A stretch of DNA of 64,000 nt from assembly GCF_040783535.2 (NCBI RefSeq), contig NZ_JBFONW020000001.1, positions 806,001 to 870,000 on the forward strand. The letters are read 5' to 3'. The notes under the pieces were generated by a model. The model was not told where the DNA came from and searched no databases. It worked only from the letters and a program-made list of their open reading frames with translations. The DNA comes from Aestuariibius insulae (lineage in GTDB: Bacteria > Pseudomonadota > Alphaproteobacteria > Rhodobacterales > Rhodobacteraceae). Below are positions 15,880-24,190 of the stretch, piece after piece. Each line of letters starts with the position of its first letter. Within the stretch, counting starts at the first letter, position 1. The translations under genes and the position numbers were made by a program.

Positions 15880-16377
15880 CTAGTCCCTCCGCGACAATAT
15901 CAGCTCGGCCCGGCCAGATCCGGTGCGGATGCGAGGCTCGATTCGTGCAGATCCACGAACGAAGACCTTGCGGCCAAGCGCACCGTTGATCTGAACGATT
16001 TCCTCGCGATACCCTGCGCCAAGCAACGCGTCCTCTGCCACATCGAAGAGTATCGACGTTTCGTTGAACATTGCCGGAGAGACCCGCACTTGGCAGGTAT
16101 TCTCACGTTCGCGGACGCTGATACTGCTGCTTCCGACTGTATTAGGGTTGGGAACACGTATGCCATATTCGTTGCGAGATGATCTGAAGCCGCGCGCCAC
16201 CAGCGTATTGAGGCTTTGCCCGTCGCTCAGGCGCGCGACGCAGGCCCGAGCGGCGTCGGCCACGACTGTCTGCACGTCAGAGGTTATCACTCCTTCACGC
16301 CCAGATGATCCAGTTTGGGCGCAGGAGGCGAGGACAAGAATAGCCGCAGCCGTCCCGATCGCTCTCACTGCACTCAC
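15880..16377 (-). CDS. Putative lipoprotein overlapping sucC
   Basis: 165 aa from a GTG at 16375-16377 that overlaps the sucC stop codon (GTGA), with GAAGGG as ribosome site. Lipobox LVLASC places the lipidated Cys at ~19. The mature sequence contains ARACVARLSDGQSLNTLVARGF and NTCQVRVSPAMFNETSILFDVAEDALLG. The coupling to sucC means its production follows that of the succinyl-CoA synthetase beta subunit. No known domain. Confidence 0.68.
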   Translation of the reverse strand: MSAVRAIGTAAAILVLASCAQTGSSGREGVITSDVQTVVADAARACVARLSDGQSLNTLVARGFRSSRNEYGIRVPNPNTVGSSSISVRERENTCQVRVSPAMFNETSILFDVAEDALLGAGYREEIVQINGALGRKVFVRGSARIEPRIRTGSGRAELILSRRD

Positions 16378-17567
16378 CCCTTCACCGCCTTCACGATCTT
16401 CTGCGCGCCGTCTTTCAGATTGTCCGCTGCAATTACGTCGAGGCCGGAGGTGTTGATGATCTCCTTGCCCTTCTCGACATTCGTCCCCTCGAGCCGCACG
16501 ACCAGAGGCACCTTGAGGCCGACCTCTTTGACCGCGGCGACCACGCCCTCGGCGATGACGTCGCAGCGCATGATGCCGCCGAAGATGTTCACCAGGATGC
16601 CTTTGACGTTCTCGTCGGAGGTGATGATCTTGAAGGCTTCCGTCACCTTCTCCTTGGTCGCGCCGCCCCCCACATCAAGGAAGTTCGCAGGCTCCGCGCC
16701 GTAAAGCTTGATGATATCCATCGTCGCCATGGCCAGACCCGCGCCGTTCACCATGCAACCGATCTCACCGTCCAGAGCGATATAATTCAGATCGTATTTC
16801 GACGCGGCCAGCTCTTTGGGATCTTCCTCGGTCTCGTCGCGAAGCGCGGCGATATCGTCATTGCGGTAGATCGCGTTCCCGTCAAAACCCATCTTCGCAT
16901 CGAGGCATTTCAGATCGCCCTTGTCGGTCACGATCAGCGGGTTGATCTCGAGCATCTCCATGTCCTTGTCGACGAACATCTGGTAGAGCGTGCCCATCAG
17001 CTTGACGCATTGCTTGACCTGCTGCCCCTCAAGGCCGAGCGCAAAGGCGATCCGCCGTCCATGGAACGGCTGGTAGCCCGTCACCGGATCGACGCTGAAG
17101 CTCAGGATCTTCTCCGGGGTGGAGGCCGCGACCTCCTCGATATCCATCCCGCCTTCGGTCGAGCAGACAAAGCTGATCTGCGAGGTCTGACGATCCACAA
17201 GCAGGGCGAGGTACAGCTCGGTCTCGATGCCCGAGCCGTCTTCGATATAGATGCGGTTCACCTGCTTGCCTGCCGGGCCCGTCTGGTGCGTCACCAGCGT
17301 ACGGCCGAGCATCTTCTTGGCTTCCTCGGCGGCTTCCTCGACCGACTTGGTCAGCCGAACACCGCCCGCTTCGCCCGCATCCGCCTCCTTGAACGAGCCC
17401 TTGCCGCGCCCGCCTGCATGGATCTGCGCCTTCACGACCCAAAGCGGTCCGTCCAGAGCGCCCGCCGCCGTCTTGGCCTCTTCGGCCCGCATCACAGGAC
17501 GCCCATCCGACACCGGAGCGCCATAGCTGCGAAGAAGGGCCTTGGCCTGATATTCGTGAATGTTCAC
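16374..17567 (-). CDS. sucC: Succinyl-CoA synthetase beta subunit (ADP-forming type)
   Basis: 397 aa, full length. The N-terminal ATP-grasp domain begins MNIHEYQAKALLRSYG; VVKAQIHAGGRGKG and LEINPLIVTDKGDLKCLDAKM are the nucleotide- and metal-binding blocks, and MVNGAGLAMATMDIIKLYG plus NFLDVGGGA form the C-terminal domain contacting SucD. First gene of the sucC...sucD operon. Two TGTGATCACA palindromes lie 100-130 bp upstream of its start and are likely operator sites. Confidence 0.97.
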   Translation of the reverse strand: MNIHEYQAKALLRSYGAPVSDGRPVMRAEEAKTAAGALDGPLWVVKAQIHAGGRGKGSFKEADAGEAGGVRLTKSVEEAAEEAKKMLGRTLVTHQTGPAGKQVNRIYIEDGSGIETELYLALLVDRQTSQISFVCSTEGGMDIEEVAASTPEKILSFSVDPVTGYQPFHGRRIAFALGLEGQQVKQCVKLMGTLYQMFVDKDMEMLEINPLIVTDKGDLKCLDAKMGFDGNAIYRNDDIAALRDETEEDPKELAASKYDLNYIALDGEIGCMVNGAGLAMATMDIIKLYGAEPANFLDVGGGATKEKVTEAFKIITSDENVKGILVNIFGGIMRCDVIAEGVVAAVKEVGLKVPLVVRLEGTNVEKGKEIINTSGLDVIAADNLKDGAQKIVKAVKG

Positions 17568-17666
17568 CGCAACGTCTCCTTGGCTGGCATCAGATCAGCC
17601 CCGGTCTGCCACGCCCGCCCCCGCGATCAAAGGGGATTCAGTGTGAACCGGCGGAAAACCAGCAAT

Positions 17667-17697
17667 TGTGATCACAGTCAAAATAGGTGTGATCACA
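17667..17697. promoter_or_regulatory. Twin palindromic operator upstream of sucC
   Basis: Two exact copies of the 10-bp palindrome TGTGATCACA occupy 17667-17676 and 17688-17697. They are 21 bp apart, about two helical turns, so two dimers would sit on the same DNA face. The pair lies 100-130 bp upstream of the sucC start in an AT-rich, promoter-like stretch. A one-mismatch copy (CGTGATCACA) is found 113 bp upstream of sdhC. The regulator is unknown; the palindrome shape would suit a GntR-like or other dimeric helix-turn-helix protein. Confidence 0.7.
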
Positions 17698-17779
17698 AAT
17701 TTGTATTGCAAGGTTAATCGTCCCTATAAAACAGGGGCGCAACACGAAGCCAAGATAGAGGTGAGTACCACAGGTTCCT

Positions 17780-18172
17780 TCAGTGACCTTCAACAGTCAC
17801 CTGAACCTTGGACCAATCGCGCTCTGCAAGCGCCTCCGCAGAAATCCAGAACTGCATCAGCCCGACATCGCCCCACATGAAGCGGACAATCTCGTCACTT
17901 GCAGCCTGAAACAGTAAAATACTCTTCTCGTTGATCGTCGCCGACTCCTGAACCTCGCCGCCCCAGCCCCCGATCTAGTGCCACATATCATCACCCCAGC
18001 TTGGATTTCGGTAGTCTTTCTCCAGAAGCGTTCTGAGGTTCTGCGGGAGCAGTTGGTACACCTCTGGCTCAGCCGAAATGATTTGTAGAACGCATTCATT
18101 CAAAGATTTCTCAATAGTGCCATACTGGTTCGCGCTCTTATAAAACTCCGAAAGATCCGCAATAATACCTTT
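17780..18172 (-). pseudogene. DUF1963 (YwqG-like) gene remnant with in-frame TAG
   Basis: Reading the minus strand from 18172 to the TGA at 17780-17782 gives a 130-residue frame interrupted once, by TAG at 17975-17977. The part after the stop has FMWGDVGLMQFWISAEALAE and RDWSKVQVTVEGH, a clear match to the C-terminal WGD-G-FWI block of DUF1963/YwqG proteins. The stop falls where the family has a His-Gln/Leu-Gly-Gly motif (context MWH-stop-IGGWGGEVQ), so a single CAG-to-TAG change is the likely cause. The N-terminal part is missing or frameshifted upstream (TAA at 18173-18175). Base composition is lower in GC than flanking genes, which suggests foreign origin. Confidence 0.65.
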
Positions 18173-18203
18173 TTATGTCTCTCACTTCTACCGATGAAAG
18201 CCT

Positions 18204-18660
18204 CTACCACTTTCTGCCCTCTTGGTAATGACCTCCAAGAGATAGACGGCCCTCCTTGAACACATCCCGCCGGGACTGCACAGAAAGGCGGTTCCGAAGT
18301 TCTTTCTCTGCTGTCTCTAGTTTTGTTTTCGCGATTTGGATGCGCGTTCTTTCTTCCTGAGAGATCAATCCAATAAGTCGTAGGGTTCGTTCGGTCAAAG
18401 TACCTAAAATTTCTGACTTCAAGCGATCAACTTCTTTCTTGCTATATTCCAGTTTCCACGAAAAACTCTCGAAAACTTTCTCGAGATCGCTAATAATCAG
18501 ACCGATGCTGTATCGAAACTGCAGCGGAGTCTCGGAAGAGAAAATTTTTTAAGATGGCCAGATGCATAAAGTAAATGCTCGGCAAGCCCATACTGCTCTT
18601 TAATTTCAGTCTTTAGAAATTTACTTCCAAACGTGGGTCATTGACCGAGTTCATCGGGGT
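18204..18660 (-). pseudogene. Frameshifted low-GC coding remnant, coiled-coil type
   Basis: A 114-codon open frame runs from 18548 to a TAG at 18204-18206 without a good start; it encodes an Arg/Lys/Glu-rich helical stretch (SKKEVDRLKSEILGTLTERT, QIAKTKLETAEKELRNRLS) likely to form a coiled coil. Upstream, in the next frame, EQYGLAEHLLYASGHLKKFS reads on from it across an A6T4 run at 18541-18550, as if a 1-bp slip split one gene. At the other end a second shift would join it to KVVEAFIGRSERHKK. The remnant may be part of the same dead gene as the DUF1963 piece or a separate one. AT-rich compared with neighbours. Confidence 0.45.
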
Positions 18661-18926
18661 TAGACCTGCGAACTCAACAGGCCACCTCGAAAAATACTTT
18701 GTTCTTCGCCCGTCGTCTCGCCGAAGAAGTAATTCTCGTGTAGCTTTGCGTATAGAGGAAGAAGAGCGTCGGATGATCCTGACGAACATCTCCTTGGCTG
18801 ACGGCAGATTTAACCACACTGAAATCAACTCGAGACCCACAAACAATCTCGATACTACCTACCCTGCATGACGACATCGATCCCCATGGCCGGGCTGGCT
18901 ATAGGCCGGCAAAACATCCCCACTCC
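18661..18926. other. Low-GC stretch without a supportable gene
   Basis: Completes the gene-poor interval 17568-18926. Short frames exist on both strands (for example ending ...LTPMNSVNDPRLEVNF on the minus strand near 18613) but none has a ribosome site or a recognisable family. It may be the eroded 5' part of the decayed genes described at 17780-18660. Confidence 0.4.
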
Positions 18927-19751
18927 TCAGCGCACCGTCAGATCGGCCAGCCGGGCCCGCCAGCCTTGGCGCCAGCGGGACAGATCCGCGACGTTCCGGC
19001 CCTCCAGCGTGACATCCGCCTCCAGCAGTTTGGCGATCCGGGCCAGTCGGCCATGTCCAAGCAGGGCCGAAAGATCTGTCTCCTGCGGCATGTCGCGGCG
19101 CAGATGCTTGTGCAGGCGGTGCAGATGCAGAACGCGAGGGGCCGCCGCATAGCCCACCTTCATCGCATCGATCTGCCGCTGACTGACCAGATTGTACTCC
19201 ACCGGCAATGTCGCGATCCGCAGGTCGCTCTCATACAGCAGCTCGCGCAGCGGGATCTGATCCTTCTTCTGGTCCGGTTCGGCCAGGGCGGCCTCGGTAT
19301 CCTGCCAGAGCTTCAGGATCTCCGGGCTTTTCTTGACGCCCATCACGCCGGAATTCATCTGCGGAAAAGCCGGCGGAACGCTTGACCGCCAACCGCGCGA
19401 GTTGAACGCGTTGCCGCGCCGGTCCGCATGGGCGCCTGCAATGTCGAACCGGTCGAGCACATCGAAGACATCGCTCAGATCGGCGAGCGTGATGACATCT
19501 GTGTCGATATAGATCGCCCGCTCGAACCGGGTCCGGCGCAGCGCCTCGAATTTGGGCCGGTGCCAGGACCGCTCCAGCTTGACGATCCTGTCGAACGGGC
19601 CGAGATCGAGCCCTTCTTCATCGGTATAGAAATCGATCAGCGCATCCGGATGTACTTCCCGCAGGTACTGTCCGGCATGAAAGGCGATGGGCGCGAACCC
19701 TTCGCCGCTGGAGGCGAGGACAAAGCCGCGCGGTTCGCTCGCCTCCGCCAC
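18927..19751 (-). CDS. Glycosyltransferase (GT8-like) adjacent to mdh
   Basis: About 274 aa using the GTG at 19749-19751, five bp after the mdh stop; no strong ribosome site is visible, so a slightly different start is possible. A DxD metal/nucleotide-sugar motif is present in RAIYIDTDVITLADLSDVFD, and FPQMNSGVMGVKKSPE plus a late HLHRLHKHL fit the GT-A fold of family 8-type transferases. It probably adds a sugar to a surface polymer or protein; donor and acceptor are not evident. Co-directional with and probably co-transcribed from mdh. Confidence 0.72.
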   Translation of the reverse strand: MAEASEPRGFVLASSGEGFAPIAFHAGQYLREVHPDALIDFYTDEEGLDLGPFDRIVKLERSWHRPKFEALRRTRFERAIYIDTDVITLADLSDVFDVLDRFDIAGAHADRRGNAFNSRGWRSSVPPAFPQMNSGVMGVKKSPEILKLWQDTEAALAEPDQKKDQIPLRELLYESDLRIATLPVEYNLVSQRQIDAMKVGYAAAPRVLHLHRLHKHLRRDMPQETDLSALLGHGRLARIAKLLEADVTLEGRNVADLSRWRQGWRARLADLTVR

Positions 19752-19755
19752 GACG

Positions 19756-20718
19756 CTAGGCCAGCGTCTCGTCGATCCCCTTGCAGGCCTCGACAAGGCC
19801 CTTCACCGCATCGACCGATTTGTCGAACATCGCCTGCTCGTCCTTGGCCAGCTCGATGGCGACGACGCGCTCGATGCCGCCTTTGCCGATCACGGTCGGA
19901 ACGCCCACGTAAAATCCGTCCAGCCCGTAGGCGCCGTCCACATAGGCCGCGCAAGGCAGGACGCGCTTCTGGTCCTTCAGATAACTCTCCGCCATCTGGA
20001 TCGCGCTCGTCGCGGGCGCGTAGTAGGCCGATCCGTTGCCCAGAAGACCAACGATCTCGGCGCCGCCGTCACGGGTGCGCTGCACAATCGCGTCGAGCTT
20101 CTCCTGGCTGGTCCAGCCCATCTTCACCAGATCGGGAAGAGGGATGCCCGCTACCGTCGAATAGCGCGTGAGCGGCACCATCGTATCGCCATGACCGCCC
20201 AGCACGAAGGCTGTCACATCCTTCATCGACACGTCGAACTCGTCCGCCAGGAAATGCCGGAACCGCGCGCTGTCCAGCACGCCCGCCATCCCGCAGACCT
20301 TCTCGTGCGACAGACCGGAAAACTCGCGCAAAGCCCAGACCATCGCATCGAGCGGATTGGTGATGCAGATCACGAACGCCTCAGGCGCATTCGCCTTGAT
20401 GCCTTCGCCCACGGCCTTCATGACCTTGAGGTTGATGCCCAGCAGATCGTCGCGGCTCATCCCCGGTTTGCGGGGCACGCCCGCGGTCACGATGCAGACA
20501 TCGGCGCCCGCGATATCGGCGTAATCGGTGGTGCCCTTTAGATTGGCGTCGAACCCTTCGGCAGGGCCGGATTCCGCGATATCAAGCGCTTTGCCCTGCG
20601 GCGTGCCATCCGCGATATCAAAGAGGATCACGTCCCCCAGTTCCTTGAGCGCGACCAGATGGGCCAGCGTGCCGCCGATCTGTCCGGCGCCGATAAGGGC
20701 GATTTTGGGTCGTGCCAT
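19756..20718 (-). CDS. mdh: Malate dehydrogenase (NAD-dependent, LDH-like type)
   Basis: 320 aa, the length of the bacterial MDH type 3 group. Oxidises malate to oxaloacetate in the cytoplasm. NAD-binding ALIGAGQIGGTLAHL at the N-terminus, substrate-binding Arg83 and Arg89 in VPRKPGMSRDDL, Arg152 in LDSARFR and catalytic His176 in LGGHGDT are all present; Arg83 is the residue that favours malate over lactate. The gene begins 186 bp after a small exported-protein gene that ends in a terminator, so it should have its own promoter. Confidence 0.97.
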   Translation of the reverse strand: MARPKIALIGAGQIGGTLAHLVALKELGDVILFDIADGTPQGKALDIAESGPAEGFDANLKGTTDYADIAGADVCIVTAGVPRKPGMSRDDLLGINLKVMKAVGEGIKANAPEAFVICITNPLDAMVWALREFSGLSHEKVCGMAGVLDSARFRHFLADEFDVSMKDVTAFVLGGHGDTMVPLTRYSTVAGIPLPDLVKMGWTSQEKLDAIVQRTRDGGAEIVGLLGNGSAYYAPATSAIQMAESYLKDQKRVLPCAAYVDGAYGLDGFYVGVPTVIGKGGIERVVAIELAKDEQAMFDKSVDAVKGLVEACKGIDETLA

Positions 20719-20825
20719 CGAAGAGCTCTCCGCGTTCGGTTTTGGTCGCGGGGAGGCCTACCGCGCCACCCCGGCCCGCGCAAGCCTTCCCGGGCGGCCC
20801 GGTTAAGCCCTTCGCCAAACAGCAA

Positions 20826-20859
20826 AAAGACCGGTTCCGCCCCAGCGAGACCGGTCTTT
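20826..20859 (-). terminator. Rho-independent terminator after the small exported-protein gene
   Basis: Perfect 10-bp stem AAAGACCGGT / ACCGGTCTTT with a 14-nt loop; on the minus strand the 3' arm ends in a run of T. It lies between the 20905-21228 gene and mdh and should stop transcription before mdh. Confidence 0.8.
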
Positions 20860-20904
20860 CTCAAAGGCAAGCCCCAAGGCTGCGCCCCCAGAGAATCGCC
20901 TCGT

Positions 20905-21228
20905 TCAGGCCCCTTCGTCGCGCGACGGCAGCGCCTCGGCGAGGTGGCTATAGGCCTGCCCCGACGCGATCAGGCACATCGGCCCATCCGGTGCAGAGAC
21001 GGTGATTGTCCAGCTTCCCGTCACCTCAGAGGCATAGACCTCCATCAACGATCCATTGGCCGCGATCCCGATGCTTTGGCGGCTTTCGCCGTATTGCTCG
21101 GCCAGCAGCGCGATCACTCGCTCCCGCTCTGCGCATTTCGGCCCGCCGTCCGCCGCGACGCCCGTTGCCGCCAGTGCCGCCGCGCAGGCCCAGAAAAATC
21201 CTGCTATGATATAGATCCGCTCTCTCAT
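20905..21228 (-). CDS. Small exported protein of a roseobacter hypothetical family
   Basis: 107 aa from the ATG at 21226-21228, preceded by AGGA; a longer start at 21276 has no ribosome site. Residues 1-25 form a signal peptide (IIAGFFWACAAALAATGVAA). The mature protein has CAERERVIALLAEQYGESRQ and SWTITVSAPDGPMCLIASGQ, with two Cys likely paired in the periplasm. I recall similar proteins from many Rhodobacteraceae but no function. It has its own terminator at 20826-20859. Confidence 0.7.
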   Translation of the reverse strand: MRERIYIIAGFFWACAAALAATGVAADGGPKCAERERVIALLAEQYGESRQSIGIAANGSLMEVYASEVTGSWTITVSAPDGPMCLIASGQAYSHLAEALPSRDEGA

Positions 21229-21384
21229 CGCCGCCGTCCTTTCCTCTATCCAATGGGGGAAAGCTGCGCCCGGCACCTTGGCGATGGGTTAACGGCGCGT
21301 CCGGCGGGGTGTTGCGTGACTATCGCCTTGAACGATCCGGCCTGTTCATGCCATCCCCGGCGCAACAATCGTGCGGAGGCTTCC

Positions 21385-22242
21385 ATGACGATCCGTCCCT
21401 ATCGCTCAGCCCTCTACATCCCCGGCTCCAAGGCCCGCGCGCTGGAAAAGGCCCGCACGCTGCCGGTCGATGCGATCCTCTTCGATCTCGAGGATGCCGT
21501 CGCCCCAACCGAAAAAGAGACCGCCCGCTTCACCCTGCGCGCCGCGCTCGAGGAAGGCGGCTACGGCGACCGCGCCCGCATCGTGCGCATCAACGGCACC
21601 GACACCGGCTGGTCCCGCGATGACCTGACCGAGATCGCCAACGAAACCCCCGACGGGATCCTGCTGCCCAAGGTGAACGGCGCCGAGGATATCGAGGCAC
21701 TGGCCGCCAAAATGGACAAGCTGCCGGGCTATGCCGACACCGCCATCTGGGCGATGATCGAAACGCCCCAAGGCGTGCTGAACGCCGCCAATATCGCCGC
21801 CGCCCCCCGCATGGCAGGCTTTGTTCTGGGCACCAACGATCTGGCCAAGGATTTACAGGCCAAGGGTCGCTCCGCCCTGATGACCTCGCTTCAGCTTAGC
21901 CTTCTGGCCGCGCGTGCCGCGGGCATCGTGGCCATCGACGGCGTCTACAACGCCTTCAAGGACGAGGATGGACTGAAAGCCGAATGTACCGAAGGCCGCG
22001 CTATGGGCTTCGACGGCAAATCGCTGATCCACCCCGCCCAGATCGCCATCGCCAACACCGCCTTCGCCCCCTCGGAGGACGAAATCGACCTCGCCCGCCG
22101 CCAGATCGCCGCCTTCGAAGAGGCCGAGGCGCAAGGGCAGGGGGTCGCCGTCGTCGACGGCCAGATCGTCGAAAATCTGCATATCGAAACCGCACGGGCC
22201 ACGCTCGCAAAAGCCCGCCTTATCGAGAAAAGCGACACCTGA
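21385..22242 (+). CDS. mcl2: (3S)-malyl-CoA thioesterase / CitE-like CoA-ester lyase
   Basis: 285 aa from the ATG at 21385 with GGAGG upstream. Member of the HpcH/HpaI-CitE family: RSALYIPGSKARALEKA, LFDLEDAVAPTEKE, VRINGTDT, LPKVNGAEDIEAL, AMIETPQGVLNA, GTNDLAKDL and FDGKSLIHPAQI, with the metal-binding Glu/Asp. In Rhodobacter sphaeroides the Mcl2 protein of this size hydrolyses (3S)-malyl-CoA to malate in the ethylmalonyl-CoA pathway, while the longer Mcl1 cleaves malyl-CoA and beta-methylmalyl-CoA. The length and the neighbouring mesaconyl-CoA hydratase gene favour Mcl2, but a lyase role cannot be excluded. Stop and next start overlap (TGATG). Confidence 0.82.
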   Translation: MTIRPYRSALYIPGSKARALEKARTLPVDAILFDLEDAVAPTEKETARFTLRAALEEGGYGDRARIVRINGTDTGWSRDDLTEIANETPDGILLPKVNGAEDIEALAAKMDKLPGYADTAIWAMIETPQGVLNAANIAAAPRMAGFVLGTNDLAKDLQAKGRSALMTSLQLSLLAARAAGIVAIDGVYNAFKDEDGLKAECTEGRAMGFDGKSLIHPAQIAIANTAFAPSEDEIDLARRQIAAFEEAEAQGQGVAVVDGQIVENLHIETARATLAKARLIEKSDT

Positions 22243-22793
22243 TGGGATATCTCCTGCTGATCTTCGGCGTCGCCCTCTGGGCCGGCGCCCACTTCTTCAA
22301 GCGGATCGCACCCGAACGCCGGGCCGCGATGGGCGAGGCGGGCAAGGGCGCCGTGACCGCCGCGTTGATCGTCTCGGTCGTCGCGATGATCTTTGGCTAC
22401 CGCTGGTCCGACACGATATTCCTGTGGGATCTCGGCAGCTGGACGCGGCATCTCAACAACCTGCTGATGCTGATCGCCTTCTACCTCTTCGCCGCCTCCG
22501 GCGCGAAGATCCGCATCACCCGCCTCATCCGCCATCCGCAGCTCACCGGTTTTGCGATCTTCGCCGCGGCGCATCTGCTGGTGAACGGGGATCTTCCGTC
22601 CCTCATCCTCTTCGGCGGCCTGCTGGCCTGGGCCATCGCCGAGATCGTCGTCCTGAACCGCCAGACCGAATGGGTCAAACCCGCCCATCCCATCGCCCGC
22701 AAGGAGATCACGGCCCCCATCGCCGCCGTCGTCCTTTATGTGATCGTGATCTTTATTCACGGCTGGCTCGGCCCCTGGCCGGTAGGAGGCTGA
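22242..22793 (+). CDS. NnrU-family membrane protein
   Basis: 183 aa, ATG overlapping the stop of the previous gene (TGATG). About six hydrophobic helices with HLNNLLMLIAFYLFAASG, RHPQLTGFAIFAAAHLLVNGD and RQTEWVKPAHP, as in NnrU proteins, first named near denitrification genes. The HPQL..G..H motif suggests a redox or isoprenoid-modifying membrane enzyme, but the role is unclear. No denitrification genes are present in this window. Confidence 0.82.
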   Translation: MGYLLLIFGVALWAGAHFFKRIAPERRAAMGEAGKGAVTAALIVSVVAMIFGYRWSDTIFLWDLGSWTRHLNNLLMLIAFYLFAASGAKIRITRLIRHPQLTGFAIFAAAHLLVNGDLPSLILFGGLLAWAIAEIVVLNRQTEWVKPAHPIARKEITAPIAAVVLYVIVIFIHGWLGPWPVGG

Positions 22794-22797
22794 CGAC

Positions 22798-23004
22798 ATG
22801 ACAACGCTCTACCGCCTGCTGACCGCCGACGACACCTCCGCCTTTTGCCACAAGGTCACCGAGGCGCTCGCCAAAGGGTGGAGCCTGCACGGCTCGCCCT
22901 CCTACGCGTTCGACGCAGCCAACGGTGTGATGCGATGCGCCCAGGCTGTGACCAAAGAGGTCGAGGCACCCTATGACCCCGACATGAAACTGGGCGCGCA
23001 ATGA
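22798..23004 (+). CDS. DUF1737 protein
   Basis: 68 aa. Matches the short DUF1737 family: LYRLLTADDTSAFCHKVTEALAKGWSLHG and a conserved QAVTKEV near the end. Its stop overlaps the start of the mesaconyl-CoA hydratase gene by 4 nt, so it is translated in the same operon. Function unknown; coupling to ethylmalonyl-CoA pathway genes is the only hint. Confidence 0.8.
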   Translation: MTTLYRLLTADDTSAFCHKVTEALAKGWSLHGSPSYAFDAANGVMRCAQAVTKEVEAPYDPDMKLGAQ

Positions 23005-24023
23005 AAACCAACCCCGGCCGCTTCTTCGAGGATTACCGCCTTGGCGAGGTCATCCACCACGCGGTCCCCCGCACCGTCGCCGAAGGCGAGCGGGCGCTCT
23101 ATCACGCGCTCTATCCGCAACGTTTCGCGCTCTACTCCTCGGACCTCTTCGCGATCAACTCGGGCCTCGACGGCTCCCCGCTCGACGATCTGATCGCCTT
23201 CCACACCGTCTTCGGCAAGACCGTCCCTGACATCTCGCTCAATGCCGTCGCCAATCTCGGCTATGCCGAGGGGCGTTTCCTCAGACCCGTCTGGCCCGGC
23301 GACACGCTCCGCGCCGTCTCCGAGGTGATCGGCCTCAAGCAGAACTCCAACGGCAAATCGGGTGTCGTCTGGGTCCGCACGACAGGCCTCAACCAAAATG
23401 AAGAGCCTGTGCTTAGCTACGTGCGTTGGGTCATGGTCCGCAAACGCGACCCCGAGGCTTCCGCCCCCGACACCACGATCCCCGATCTCGCTCCCCATGT
23501 CGCGGCCCAGGACCTCGCCCTCCCCGAAGGCCTCACCTTCGCCAACTATGATACCGCCCTGGCCGGAGAGCCGCACCGCGCGTCCGATTACGACATCGGA
23601 GAGGTCATCGACCATGTCGACGGCGTCACCATCGAAGAAGCCGAGCACATGATGGCGACCCGCCTCTGGCAGAACACCGCGAAGGTCCATTTCGACGCCA
23701 CCCACCGCCAGGACGGCAAGCGCCTCATCTATGGTGGCCACATCATCAGCCTCGCCCGCGCGCTCAGCTTCAACGGTCTGGCCAACGCCCAGATGATCGC
23801 GGCGATCAATGCAGGCGCCCATGCCAACCCCTGTTTCGCGGGTGACACCGTCCGCGCCTGGTCCGAAGTGCTGGACAAGGCGCCGCTATCGCAAACAGTG
23901 GCGGCCCTCCGCCTACGTCTTGTCGCCACTAAGGGCGCGGCGGGCGATCTCAAGGACGAGGCGGGCAAATACCGTCCGGAGGTGCTTCTGGACTTGGATT
24001 ACTGGGCTCTGATGCCAGCATAA
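23001..24023 (+). CDS. mch: Mesaconyl-C1-CoA hydratase (MaoC-type double hot dog)
   Basis: 340 aa, the length of Mch in Rhodobacter sphaeroides. Hydrates mesaconyl-C1-CoA to beta-methylmalyl-CoA in the ethylmalonyl-CoA pathway. Begins GRFFEDYRLGEVIHHAVPRTVAEGE, with a first MaoC-like half (DDLIAFHTVFGKTVPDISLNAVANLGYAEGRF ... PVWPGDTL) and a second half with IGEVIDHVDGVTIEEAEHMMATRLWQNTAKVHFD and CFAGDTVRAWSEV. Overlaps DUF1737 by 4 nt. Together with mcl2 upstream and ecm and ccr further right it supplies most of the pathway. Confidence 0.9.
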   Translation: MKTNPGRFFEDYRLGEVIHHAVPRTVAEGERALYHALYPQRFALYSSDLFAINSGLDGSPLDDLIAFHTVFGKTVPDISLNAVANLGYAEGRFLRPVWPGDTLRAVSEVIGLKQNSNGKSGVVWVRTTGLNQNEEPVLSYVRWVMVRKRDPEASAPDTTIPDLAPHVAAQDLALPEGLTFANYDTALAGEPHRASDYDIGEVIDHVDGVTIEEAEHMMATRLWQNTAKVHFDATHRQDGKRLIYGGHIISLARALSFNGLANAQMIAAINAGAHANPCFAGDTVRAWSEVLDKAPLSQTVAALRLRLVATKGAAGDLKDEAGKYRPEVLLDLDYWALMPA

Positions 24024-24190
24024 ATCCGCCTCGCGATCCGGCATCGGCGATCTTCGCCGCATCGTAAGCAGACAGATGCCGAACCGAACCGGCCGACCCC
24101 GCCGCCCGAGGTGTCCAATGCCGATTCCCATGTGGTAGCGCTCTACCCAATGAGTGGCAGTGTTCGAAACATCTCATCAGGAGCTTCCCC

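Noticed and set aside
18641..18871. 76-aa plus-strand frame in the low-GC region
   Set aside because: No ribosome site or family; the opposite strand carries the remnants that make sense.
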